This document shows, piece after piece, positions 1 through 6,316 of a stretch of DNA of 12,867 nucleotides (positions are counted from its first letter, which is position 1; the number at the start of each line of letters is the position of its first letter). Origin of the DNA: CAG-841 sp963656825 (GTDB lineage: Bacteria; Bacillota; Clostridia; Oscillospirales; CAG-272); assembly GCA_963656825.1 (NCBI GenBank), contig CAVKJG010000049.1:1-12867 (forward strand), given 5' to 3'. The position numbers were made by a program, and so were the translations under genes. A model generated the notes under the pieces. That model did not search any database. It saw only the letters and a program-made list of their open reading frames with translations, and was not told the origin of the DNA.

Positions 1-18
1 GCTATGAATCGCATAATT

Positions 19-27
19 TGATATAAT
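19..27 (+). promoter_or_regulatory. Extended -10 promoter element for ispDF
   Basis: TGATATAAT is a perfect extended -10 (TGn followed by TATAAT at 22-27). With 17-nt spacing the -35 would lie just beyond the left edge of the window, so it cannot be checked. Transcription would start near position 34, giving a leader of about 30 nt to the ispD start at 63. Confidence 0.6.
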
Positions 28-62
28 CTCTATATGCAAAACACTGAAAAGGACTGAATCAA

Positions 63-815
63 ATGAATGTTTTCAAAAAAATCGTGCGCGCGCTCACAAG
101 CAAAGCGGCTCGCGAATGTAAAAAATACTACACATCGGCAATAATCGTTGCCGCCGGAAAAAGCACCCGAACAAGCGGAGCAGTCCCGAAGCAGCTTATT
201 TCCATAAAGGGTGTTCCCGTGGTTGTGCGGACAATGCTCGCTTTTGAAAAATGTCCGCTTATCAGTGAGATCATAGTCGTTGCGGCAAAGGATCAGCTTA
301 AAGAATACGAAATTTTCAAAAAGCAGTACGGCATTACAAAATTATCTGCCGTAACTGCCGGAGGAAGCACAAGAAGCGATTCCGTGCTTGCCGGCTTTAG
401 AGCGGTATCCCCGAAGTGCGAATTTGTCGCAATTCACGACGGCGCAAGATGCCTTATAAAAACCGAAGATATAGAAAAAGTGATAAAAAGCGCTTTCCGC
501 CACGGCTGTGCCATAGCGGCGTCAAAATCAACCGATACTCTGAAAAAGGTAGATGAAAACGGAATAATATCCGAAACGGTAGACAGAGATACCGTAATGC
601 GCGCACAGACACCTCAGGTATTTATGAAGGACATTTACGAAATTGCCGTATCGTCAAAGACAAAGCCCTCCTCTCCGACCGACGACAGTATGCTTGTCGA
701 AAGCGCGGGCTTCAAAGTTCATACGGTTGAAGCGGGAGCATATAACATAAAAATCACAACCGATGAAGATTTTTACGTTGCGGAAAGAATAATATCGAAC
801 GGAGAAATTATATGA
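63..815 (+). CDS. ispD: 2-C-methyl-D-erythritol 4-phosphate cytidylyltransferase (IspD)
   Basis: IspD transfers CMP from CTP to 2-C-methyl-D-erythritol 4-phosphate in the cytosol, the third step of the MEP isoprenoid pathway. The 250-residue product carries the nucleotide-binding loop AAGKSTR (30-36) with Arg36 and Lys43, matching the catalytic Arg/Lys pair of the family. It also has GGSTRSDSV (100-108), HDGAR (125-129) and the late RAQTPQVF motif. AGGA at 50-53 lies 9 nt before this ATG, so the start is well placed. This leaves about 22 basic residues (Lys/Arg-rich) before the first strand of the Rossmann fold, longer than the usual family N-terminus. The TGA stop overlaps the ispF ATG by 4 nt, so the pair is very likely one operon with coupled translation. 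The family call is firm; the role of the extension is unknown. Confidence 0.95.
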   Translation: MNVFKKIVRALTSKAARECKKYYTSAIIVAAGKSTRTSGAVPKQLISIKGVPVVVRTMLAFEKCPLISEIIVVAAKDQLKEYEIFKKQYGITKLSAVTAGGSTRSDSVLAGFRAVSPKCEFVAIHDGARCLIKTEDIEKVIKSAFRHGCAIAASKSTDTLKKVDENGIISETVDRDTVMRAQTPQVFMKDIYEIAVSSKTKPSSPTDDSMLVESAGFKVHTVEAGAYNIKITTDEDFYVAERIISNGEII

Positions 816-1300
816 GTATCAGAATTGGACACGGATACGACGTTCACCGCCTGACAGAAGGAAGAAAGCTTGTTCTCGGCGGAGTTGAAATACCGTTTGA
901 AAAAGGCTTGCTGGGACATTCCGATGCCGATGTGCTACTTCATGCCATAGCCGACGCGCTTCTCGGCGCGTGCGGACTTTCGGATATAGGCGTGCTTTTT
1001 CCCGATAACGATCCGGCATACGAAGGGATTTCAAGTCTTGTGCTTATCGGAAAAGTGAGCGAAGAGCTTCGCAGGCATAATGCAAGGATAATAAATATAG
1101 ATTCGACGGTAATAGCTCAAAGTCCGAAGCTTTCGCCATACATATGTCAAATGCGTGAAAAAACCGCTTTGGCACTCGGAATAAGCGCAGAAGATGTAAA
1201 TATAAAAGCGACAACCGAGGAAAGACTCGGCTTTACCGGAAGCGGAGAAGGTATGTCCGCGCATGCCGTATGTATTATAGAGAAACAAAACAATACATAA
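812..1300 (+). CDS. ispF: 2-C-methyl-D-erythritol 2,4-cyclodiphosphate synthase (IspF)
   Basis: IspF cyclises 4-diphosphocytidyl-methylerythritol 2-phosphate to the 2,4-cyclodiphosphate with release of CMP, two steps after IspD in the MEP pathway. The 162-residue length is normal for the trimeric family. The metal ligands Asp10 and His12 sit in GHGYDVHRL, and His44 sits in HSDADVLLHAIADALLG. DIGVLFPDND and the CDP-binding TTEERLGFTGSGEG near the C-terminus are also present. The gene overlaps ispD by ATGA at 812-815, which explains the lack of an obvious separate ribosome binding site. IspD and IspF are separate proteins here, not the bifunctional fusion found in some bacteria. No clear intrinsic terminator follows, so some transcription may continue into spo0A. 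Confidence 0.97.
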   Translation: MSIRIGHGYDVHRLTEGRKLVLGGVEIPFEKGLLGHSDADVLLHAIADALLGACGLSDIGVLFPDNDPAYEGISSLVLIGKVSEELRRHNARIINIDSTVIAQSPKLSPYICQMREKTALALGISAEDVNIKATTEERLGFTGSGEGMSAHAVCIIEKQNNT

Positions 1301-1402
1301 TTCCCTTTCGTATCTTTCGGTTTTCGTAATAAACCTGTTTTTTTGGCGTTTGATGACGTTTTAAGAGCGATATTTTGTCATTATAAACAAAACACATATT
1401 GG

Positions 1403-1419
1403 ATTTTTGTGACAAAAAT
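1403..1419. promoter_or_regulatory. Perfect 17-bp palindrome upstream of spo0A, candidate operator
   Basis: ATTTTTGTGACAAAAAT is a perfect odd palindrome centred on G1411 (8 bp on each side). It ends 14 bp before the -35 of the spo0A promoter. A second TTTTGTCA lies at 1373-1380, in opposite orientation to the TGACAAAA half. TTTTGTCA partly resembles the Spo0A binding box (TTTTGTCGAA in Bacillus), so autoregulation is possible, but the match stops after the TTTTGTC core. A different symmetrical regulator is equally possible. Confidence 0.4.
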
Positions 1420-1433
1420 TTTTCGTTTTCGTC

Positions 1434-1462
1434 TTGCAAAGTCTTTCTTATTGTGGTAATAT
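1434..1462 (+). promoter_or_regulatory. SigA-type promoter of spo0A
   Basis: TTGCAA (1434-1439) and TAATAT (1457-1462) are separated by 17 nt, and TG at 1454-1455 makes the -10 extended. Transcription would start near 1469, about 60 nt before the chosen spo0A ATG. No SigH-type element was recognised. Confidence 0.7.
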
Positions 1463-1529
1463 ATGTATGGTAGTTTTTGGAGCGGCAAAAAGCGACACGA
1501 AAATTTTACACGAAATGGAGAACAAAGAA

Positions 1530-2321
1530 ATGGATCAGAGAATTAAAGTTTTTATTGCAGACGAAAGCGCCGAGTTCCGCCACGCGCTCAGAGAAAACCT
1601 TACAAGAGCGGGCATCGACATAGTTGATGAAACCGACAGCGGAATAGACGTGCTTACGAAAATCAAGCGTTGCACGCCGGACGTCGTGCTTATAGACGTC
1701 TGGCTTCCCAAGCTTGACACGGTTCAGATAATCAAAAAGGCGAAAACACTGTTTCAGAACCCGTCAAACGTACCCGATTTTATAGTGTTTTCATATTGCT
1801 CAAATCCGAACCTCTTTGCAGAAGCGACAGAAGCCGGCGCGGCATACTGTATGCACAAGCCGTTTGAATATTCAACGCTTATCGAAAGAATAGCGCGTAT
1901 TTACAAAAACCGTCAGAGCGCATACAAAAATCAGATAATGCACGGCGTTCAGTATTCGCAGGAGCCGAGCGATCTTGAAGCGCAGGTCACCGAGATCATA
2001 CATAGAATAGGCGTTCCCGCTCATATAAAAGGCTATCAATATTTACGCACAGCCATAATGATGACAATAGAAGATAACGACCTTATAAACGCGGTTACAA
2101 AGGTCCTTTATCCGTCAGTGGCGAAAAAGTATCAGACAACCTCTTCAAGAGTTGAACGTGCAATACGTCACGCGATCGAGGTCGCTTGGGACAGAGGCGA
2201 TATCGACACGCTCAACGCCTTTTTCGGTTATACAATTCAAAACGAACGCGGTAAACCGACAAACAGCGAATTCATTGCAATGATAGCCGACAATATGAGG
2301 CTCAAAAACAAAATTTCTTAA
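1530..2321 (+). CDS. spo0A: Sporulation master response regulator Spo0A
   Basis: Spo0A is the phosphorylation-activated DNA-binding regulator that commits Firmicutes to sporulation. From this ATG the protein is 263 residues, close to the 267 of Bacillus subtilis. The receiver domain (about 4-125) has the acidic pair Asp11/Glu12, phospho-acceptor Asp56 in LIDVWLP, Ser88 as the switch hydroxyl and Lys110. A linker follows, then the Spo0A-specific effector domain (about 148-263) with IGVPAHIKGYQYLR, TKVLYPSVAKKY, the recognition-helix segment SSRVERAIRHAIEVAW (205-220) and KPTNSEFIAMIAD. GGAG at 1517-1520 sits 9 nt before the ATG. A longer frame from a TTG at 1434 would begin inside the promoter and is rejected; an ATG at 1515 is less likely. 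The gene has its own promoter and terminator, so it is probably monocistronic. Its usual clostridial neighbour spoIVB is absent from the window. Confidence 0.95.
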   Translation: MDQRIKVFIADESAEFRHALRENLTRAGIDIVDETDSGIDVLTKIKRCTPDVVLIDVWLPKLDTVQIIKKAKTLFQNPSNVPDFIVFSYCSNPNLFAEATEAGAAYCMHKPFEYSTLIERIARIYKNRQSAYKNQIMHGVQYSQEPSDLEAQVTEIIHRIGVPAHIKGYQYLRTAIMMTIEDNDLINAVTKVLYPSVAKKYQTTSSRVERAIRHAIEVAWDRGDIDTLNAFFGYTIQNERGKPTNSEFIAMIADNMRLKNKIS

Positions 2322-2330
2322 TATACCGAA

Positions 2331-2372
2331 AAGACGGCATGGCAGCTTTATTCTGCCGTGCCGTCTTTTTTT
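2331..2372. terminator. Terminator between convergent spo0A and PPOX genes
   Basis: A 15-bp stem (2331-2345 with 2353-2367, one G-U wobble) encloses a 7-nt loop and is followed by a T run (2366-2372) on the + strand, a classic intrinsic terminator for spo0A. On the minus strand the same hairpin ends in only four T, so it could act more weakly for the opposing operon. The last codons and stop (2348-2350) of the minus-strand gene lie inside the hairpin. Confidence 0.9.
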
Positions 2373-2830
2373 GACGTTTTGTATTTGCAAGTGCGGAACT
2401 TCCCTCCGATCCAGAAGGTCGCTTCTGTCGTATGGAATTTCAGAAGGCGGAATTTCGGATCGTCAATTCCCCTGCCGAAAAATCGGCGGTCATCTTCATT
2501 CCAGAACTTTTCCAAAGTTTTGCGGTCGTTAATAAAAGAAACATCACCGACAAGCGTCACGCTGTCGCCTCCGCGAAAGCAACATACGCTTGCTTTCGGA
2601 TTGTTTTCAAAGTGTGTAACTTTTCCGTTGATATTTGAACGTTTGGATGATACAAAATAAATATCCGAAAAGCCCTCGTTTTTGTATTTCGACATCACGC
2701 AGGTGCGCGGATAGCCGTTTTCGTTTATCGAAGTCAGCGTCGCTATGCTGACGCTGTCAACCAATTCGCACGCCTCAGTTTCAATCTTTGCAATTCGCTC
2801 TTTCTGAATTTCGTGCGCTGTCTTTTCCAT
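2348..2830 (-). CDS. Pyridoxamine 5'-phosphate oxidase-like (FMN split-barrel) protein
   Basis: The 160-residue protein fits the PPOX-like FMN-binding split-barrel superfamily, in the group often called general stress protein 26. After an N-terminal helix (1-25) come the barrel strands SIATLTSINENGYPRTCVM (28-46) and SDIYFVSSKRSNINGKVTHFENNP (55-78), then the paired strands ASVCCF and SVTLVGDVSFI. The aromatic tail includes KFWNEDDRRFF and ATFWIGGKFR. The phosphate-contacting SSKRS..K pattern and the NP turn are typical. The substrate is unknown; such proteins bind FMN, F420 or haem, and true PdxH activity is not implied. The ATG lies 1 nt beyond the stop of the DUF3788 gene. Its AAGGAG site is inside the last codons of that gene, so the two are translationally coupled. 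It is the last gene of the darA operon. Confidence 0.8.
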   Translation of the reverse strand: MEKTAHEIQKERIAKIETEACELVDSVSIATLTSINENGYPRTCVMSKYKNEGFSDIYFVSSKRSNINGKVTHFENNPKASVCCFRGGDSVTLVGDVSFINDRKTLEKFWNEDDRRFFGRGIDDPKFRLLKFHTTEATFWIGGKFRTCKYKTSKKDGTAE

Positions 2831-2831
2831 G

Positions 2832-3260
2832 CTATTGTTTCTCCTTCACGCTGCCGCATTTGACGTCAAGCATGGTCTGCGCATCCGCAAGCTGCTCTTT
2901 ATCTGTAACGCGATAATGAATCCAGCCGCCGTCATTGCAGGGATATTTGTCGTCGATATAGTTTTTTGCATAGTCTCCAAGCTGGTCATATACCGATGCA
3001 AATTGCGGGTCGGACATCCTCAGCATTACGGCAAACGCACCGTTTTCCGGAAATACATTGCAGACAAGTTTTCCTTTTCTCTTGTGAGAAATACCCCAGC
3101 CATAGCTGTTGCCGTATGGGAAAACAATTGTCTGCGCGGTGCCATATTCGGTGGAAAGCCATTCGTTCAGTTCCGTGAACAGCGCTGCTGTCCCTCCGCA
3201 ATATGCGGTCATCTGCGTAAATGTCGGCTTCTCGTTCCGATTCAACATTCTCTCGTACAT
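2832..3260 (-). CDS. DUF3788 family protein
   Basis: This 142-residue protein resembles the DUF3788 family, whose biochemical role is not known. Visible features are an N-terminal ERMLNRNEKPT segment, a helix around TAALFTELNEWLSTEYG, the family-like core YGWGISHKRKGKLVCNVFPENGAFAVML (about 54-81) and a C-terminal part with GGWIHYRV. There is no signal peptide or membrane segment. The longest frame begins at a GTG at 3275, but a strong GGAGG lies 8 nt before the ATG at 3260, and that GGAGG would sit inside the longer frame. The ATG is therefore the start. The gene follows ricT after 33 nt with no terminator and is coupled to the PPOX-fold gene behind it. Small soluble DUF3788 and PPOX-like proteins often occur as accessory genes, so they may be later additions to this operon (inference). 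Confidence 0.75.
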   Translation of the reverse strand: MYERMLNRNEKPTFTQMTAYCGGTAALFTELNEWLSTEYGTAQTIVFPYGNSYGWGISHKRKGKLVCNVFPENGAFAVMLRMSDPQFASVYDQLGDYAKNYIDDKYPCNDGGWIHYRVTDKEQLADAQTMLDVKCGSVKEKQ

Positions 3261-3293
3261 ATTTTTGTCCTCCACTGTTAGCTGTGTGTGCTT

Positions 3294-4193
3294 TTATTCT
3301 CCCGCTTCGACCTCTCCGTCGGACTGTTTTTTGGATTTCGGTGCCGCTATAACATTTACACTGTCGCGGTGATACTGTCTTACAACAAACTGCTGATCCT
3401 TGTCGGAAAAGCGAACCTTTACTATGCCGGCAAGCGGCACTGCTTCACATACCGTCCCTCTGCCGTCGGGAGTATCGACTATCGAATCCACCTTGGGAGT
3501 CTTTTTTATTTCTTCTTCGTATACCTCGTGTTCGTAGCGCAGACAGCACATAAGACGTCCGCACGCGCCGGATATTTTCTGAGAATTGAGTGAAAGATTC
3601 TGTTCCTTTGCCATTTTTATGGACACCTGGCCGAAGTCGTCAAGAAATTTACAGCAACAGAAAGGAAGTCCGCAGACGCCGAGTCCGCCTATCATTTTCG
3701 TTTCGTCTCTTATGCCTATCTGTCTCAATTCTATTCTTGTCTTGAATACCGAGGCAAGATCCTTTACAAGCTCGCGGAAGTCTACTCTGCCGTCGGCGGT
3801 AAAATAAAACAGGAGCTTTGAATTATCAAAAGTATATTCCGCTTCGACAAGCTTCATTTCAAGCTCATGCTCTGCGATTTTCTGAAGACAAATCGTAAAA
3901 GCTTCTTTTTCTTTCCGCTTGTTTTCCCTGTTTTTTTCATCGTCTTCCTTTGTCGCGCGCCTGATTACGGGGCGCAAAGGAAGCACGACCTCGCTTCCGG
4001 AAACTATCTTGTTTGCCACGGCGACGCCGCCGTATTCAATACCTCTTGCGGTTTCGACTATAAGATTCTCTCCGGCAGTCGCGGTGATGCCGCATGGATC
4101 GAAATAATATATTTTTCCTCCGTCCTTGAAACGAATACCTATTACCTCGTATTCGGTCTTCTTTTCGGACTCTTCTGTGATTACGATGTCCAT
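3294..4193 (-). CDS. ricT: PSP1-domain regulatory iron-sulfur protein RicT (YaaT)
   Basis: RicT (YaaT) forms the RicAFT complex in Bacillus, which binds iron-sulfur clusters, assists RNase Y-dependent mRNA maturation and influences the Spo0A phosphorelay. The 299-residue product has the PSP1 core and the family's cysteine-rich segment. That segment comprises GGLGVCGLPFCCCKFL (169-184; Cys174, 179, 180, 181), SIKMAKEQNLSLNSQKISG and GACGRLMCCLRYE (209-221; Cys211, 216, 217). A charged helix (81-100) precedes the second half of PSP1. The start chosen is the ATG at 4193, with AAAGGA 5 nt upstream and 13 nt after the holB stop. An in-frame TTG at 4250 would overlap holB by 44 nt and has no ribosome binding site. 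The C-terminal tail (about 285-299) is acidic and hydrophilic. No ricA or ricF lies in the window. Confidence 0.93.
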   Translation of the reverse strand: MDIVITEESEKKTEYEVIGIRFKDGGKIYYFDPCGITATAGENLIVETARGIEYGGVAVANKIVSGSEVVLPLRPVIRRATKEDDEKNRENKRKEKEAFTICLQKIAEHELEMKLVEAEYTFDNSKLLFYFTADGRVDFRELVKDLASVFKTRIELRQIGIRDETKMIGGLGVCGLPFCCCKFLDDFGQVSIKMAKEQNLSLNSQKISGACGRLMCCLRYEHEVYEEEIKKTPKVDSIVDTPDGRGTVCEAVPLAGIVKVRFSDKDQQFVVRQYHRDSVNVIAAPKSKKQSDGEVEAGE

Positions 4194-4206
4194 TTTTATC
4201 CTTTCC

Positions 4207-5208
4207 TTACGCTGCACGCCACAAAAGCACGGAAAGCGCCGAAGCGGCAAGCGTTATATTGAAATTGAAGTTGCTGTCATATGCAAGCGCGGTTATCGCT
4301 TCAACAGACTTTTTAAGCGTTTCCAGAGGAAGCGCAAGAACATATTTTTCGGCTTCGTCTTCGCTCCAGAAGCCGCCCTTGACTTTTCCGGTAAGTTTTG
4401 ACGAAAGTATATCTCTGTACGCAAGGGCAAGCATTGAAAAAAGCCTGTCCGCTTCTTCTCTTCCGGGCATAGCCTTCGATACCGTATTCAGCATATCGTA
4501 TTCCGATACTCCGCGGTTTTTTTTTGACTGTGCGTCGATTATCGCCTTTGCCGAAAGAAACGTTGCGTATTCCTTTTCTCCGTCCGAAAGCAGCTTTTCG
4601 GCTTTTCCGGGCGCTCCGCCCGAAAGCCTTACCGCAAAGTCAAGCTTTTTTTCATCATACAGAAATTCGGGAACGGATTTTTCGCGCAGATATTCAAGCA
4701 CTTCATTCCCCGACAGAAGCGGCATTACTATCCGCTGCACTCTTGATTTTACGGTAGTCAGAATATTTGCCGACGACTCGCACAAAAGCAGAATATAAAC
4801 CCTTTCGGGCGGCTCTTCGATAACCTTGAGAAGAGAGTTCTGCGCCTGAACCGAAAGCCTTTCCGCGCCGTCGAAAACATACATTTTGAAATCAAGCTCT
4901 GCGGGAGTAAGGGGCGTGTCGTCTATCATTGCTCTTACGGCGTCCACGCTTATGTTTTTCTGCCCGTCCTCGCGCGAAATAAATTTTATATCGGGACAGT
5001 GTCCCTCGTTTATCCGATGACAGATGTTACATTCATCACAATTTCCGGCGCAGGCAAGCGATGCCGCAATATATTTTGCAAGCGATTTTTTTCCGGATCC
5101 CGACGGACCTTCGATAAGATATGCGTGAGAAAGTATACCGCCTGATATCCATCCGGAAAAGCGCTGTTTTATTTCCTTACAGCCGAAAAGAAAATTGTCT
5201 TTATTCAT
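4207..5208 (-). CDS. holB: DNA polymerase III subunit delta' (HolB)
   Basis: HolB is the delta' subunit of the clamp loader, which places the beta sliding clamp on primed DNA. The 333-residue protein has an AAA+ fold with Walker A GPSGSGKKS (34-42). A cysteine cluster (C53, C57, C60, C63) in ASLACAGNCDECNICHR matches the zinc module of the family. The helical EGAERLSVQAQNSLLKVIEEPPE-type sensor region is also present, here with DGAERL. The family's SRC arginine-finger motif reads SRV (TVKSRVQRI), so the arginine is kept and the Cys is lost. The start ATG overlaps the darA TGA as TGATG and has no visible Shine-Dalgarno sequence, suggesting translation by reinitiation. The darA-holB-ricT order matches the yaaQ-yaaR-holB-yaaT block of Bacillus, minus yaaR. 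Confidence 0.93.
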   Translation of the reverse strand: MNKDNFLFGCKEIKQRFSGWISGGILSHAYLIEGPSGSGKKSLAKYIAASLACAGNCDECNICHRINEGHCPDIKFISREDGQKNISVDAVRAMIDDTPLTPAELDFKMYVFDGAERLSVQAQNSLLKVIEEPPERVYILLLCESSANILTTVKSRVQRIVMPLLSGNEVLEYLREKSVPEFLYDEKKLDFAVRLSGGAPGKAEKLLSDGEKEYATFLSAKAIIDAQSKKNRGVSEYDMLNTVSKAMPGREEADRLFSMLALAYRDILSSKLTGKVKGGFWSEDEAEKYVLALPLETLKKSVEAITALAYDSNFNFNITLAASALSVLLWRAA

Positions 5209-5531
5209 CAGAAGCGGAGATATTTTTCAACATCAACAATGAAAACTGTTGCGCCGCCGACAGAAACGTGCGCCTGCGAAGTGCCGAAAATGCTTACATT
5301 TCCGGGAACGGATATCGGAACATTCATTTCGCGCTTTTTGCTGTGCGTTCTGATTATTTCAAGCGCGCGGTCAACGTCCTTCTCCTCAACGCCCAGAATA
5401 AACGTTGAGTTACCGTTCATAAGAAATCCGCCCGTTGACGATATTTTCGTAATATGAAATCCCTCCGACGTAAGGCTTGTGTTTACAAAATGAGCATCGT
5501 CGTTATTTACTATGGCAAGCAAAAGCTTCAT
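5208..5531 (-). CDS. darA: Cyclic di-AMP receptor DarA (PstA/YaaQ)
   Basis: DarA is a PII-like trimeric protein that binds the second messenger cyclic di-AMP in Firmicutes; its downstream target is not firmly known. The 107-residue product matches the family length. It shows the N-terminal strand MKLLLAIVNN, the binding-loop segment ITKISSTGGFLMNGNSTF (27-44, with Thr28, Gly35, Phe36 and Asn41) and the C-terminal VGGATVFIVDVEKY (91-104). His26 takes the place of the Arg I recall in B. subtilis DarA. The start at 5531 (ATG) is supported by GGTGA about 5 nt upstream and by the family N-terminus; a GTG at 5540 would add three residues and destroy that site. This is the first gene of the operon, directly behind a consensus promoter. 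Confidence 0.94.
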   Translation of the reverse strand: MKLLLAIVNNDDAHFVNTSLTSEGFHITKISSTGGFLMNGNSTFILGVEEKDVDRALEIIRTHSKKREMNVPISVPGNVSIFGTSQAHVSVGGATVFIVDVEKYLRF

Positions 5532-5561
5532 TATTGTCACCCCGTTTAATTATTTTTTATT

Positions 5562-5590
5562 ATTATATCAAATTTTATAAATGCTGTCAA
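5562..5590 (-). promoter_or_regulatory. Consensus SigA promoter of the darA-holB-ricT operon
   Basis: Read on the minus strand, TTGACA (5590-5585) and TATAAT (5567-5562) are separated by exactly 17 nt, and the -10 is extended by TGA. Both hexamers match consensus fully. The expected start is near 5555, leaving a leader of about 25 nt. This suggests strong constitutive transcription. Confidence 0.9.
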
Positions 5591-5602
5591 TCACATTAAA
5601 AT

Positions 5603-5634
5603 AAAAAACGGCGGGATTTATCATGTCCTGCCGT
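5603..5634 (-). terminator. Intrinsic terminator of the typA-tcdA operon
   Basis: A 9-bp stem (5634-5626 with 5616-5608 on the minus strand, one G-U pair) has a 9-nt loop and ends in TTTTTTATTTT. The tcdA stop (5621-5623) falls in the loop, so the last codons of tcdA form one arm of the hairpin. Confidence 0.88.
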
Positions 5635-6316
5635 CGTTTATTATCATATTTACAATTTCAGAAGCCATTAAAAGTCCTGCCGAATTGGGCACGAAAGGAG
5701 ATGACGCCGGAGTTCTCTGTCCGTCGCTCTTCGGTTCTTCCCTTGAATACACCACTTTAAGATGCTTTATGCCTCTTGCCCGAAGCTCGCGCCGCATAAC
5801 CCTTGCCAGAGGACAGCCCTCGGTTTTGAATATATCGGTTATTTCGAGCATATCGGGGCGAAGCTTGTTCCCTGTTCCCATCGCGCTTATTACGGGGATT
5901 TTTGCCGCCTGCGCTCTTGATATTATTTCAAGCTTTGCCGTGACCGTGTCTATACAGTCGGCAATTATGTCAAACCCCGAAAAGTCGATGTCGTCCGCAT
6001 TTTCGGGAAGATAAAATACCGTTCTGACTTCAATCGTCATATCGGGATTGATATCCCTCATACGCTGCGCCATAACCTCGGCTTTCTTTTTTCCGACCGT
6101 CGAATGGAGCGCCGTCATCTGACGGTTTATGTTTGACTCGCAGACTTCGTCGGGATCAACAAGGCACATTCTGCCAACGCCGGCTCTTGCAAGCGCTTCC
6201 GCAACGTACGAGCCGACTCCGCCGACGCCGAAAAGCAAAACGGAGGAGCGCGACAGCTTTTCTATCGCGCTTTCTCCGTACAATCTCGCCGTCCGTGAAA
6301 ACTGTTCCTTTATCAT
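5621..6316 (-). CDS. tcdA: tRNA threonylcarbamoyladenosine dehydratase TcdA (E1/ThiF family)
   Basis: TcdA (YgdL, CsdL, YrvM) uses ATP to cyclise t6A37 of ANN-decoding tRNAs to the oxazolone form ct6A. The 231-residue protein has the ThiF/E1-like Rossmann fold. Visible motifs are GVGGVGSYVAEALARAGVG (30-48), the adenine-contacting Asp54 region LVDPDEVCESNINRQ (52-66), DIIADCIDT (116-124) and SAMGTGNKLRP (144-154). The tail SSPFVPNSAGLLMASEIV fits the family end. It is somewhat shorter than the 254-268 residues of well-studied members. The ATG overlaps the typA TGA (6313-6316) and the nearest AAGGA is some 15 nt away, so translational coupling to typA is likely. Other E1-like activators are possible, but the N-terminal FSRTARLYG and NINRQ motifs favour TcdA. 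Confidence 0.9.
   Translation of the reverse strand: MIKEQFSRTARLYGESAIEKLSRSSVLLFGVGGVGSYVAEALARAGVGRMCLVDPDEVCESNINRQMTALHSTVGKKKAEVMAQRMRDINPDMTIEVRTVFYLPENADDIDFSGFDIIADCIDTVTAKLEIISRAQAAKIPVISAMGTGNKLRPDMLEITDIFKTEGCPLARVMRRELRARGIKHLKVVYSREEPKSDGQRTPASSPFVPNSAGLLMASEIVNMIINDGRT

Noticed and set aside
1301..1430. Terminator after ispF
   Set aside because: Only T-rich runs without a convincing stem; the inverted TTTTGTCA pair has too wide a loop and lies close to the spo0A promoter.
1434..1529. N-terminal extension of Spo0A from a TTG
   Set aside because: The TTG is the first part of the -35 box, so the extension would span the promoter; the ATG at 1530 has GGAG at the right distance and gives the normal family length.
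3261..3275. GTG start five codons ahead in the DUF3788 gene
   Set aside because: The frame would read through the GGAGG site that serves the ATG at 3260.
4194..4250. Nineteen extra residues on RicT from a TTG
   Set aside because: Overlaps holB, lacks a ribosome binding site, and the ATG at 4193 has AAAGGA.
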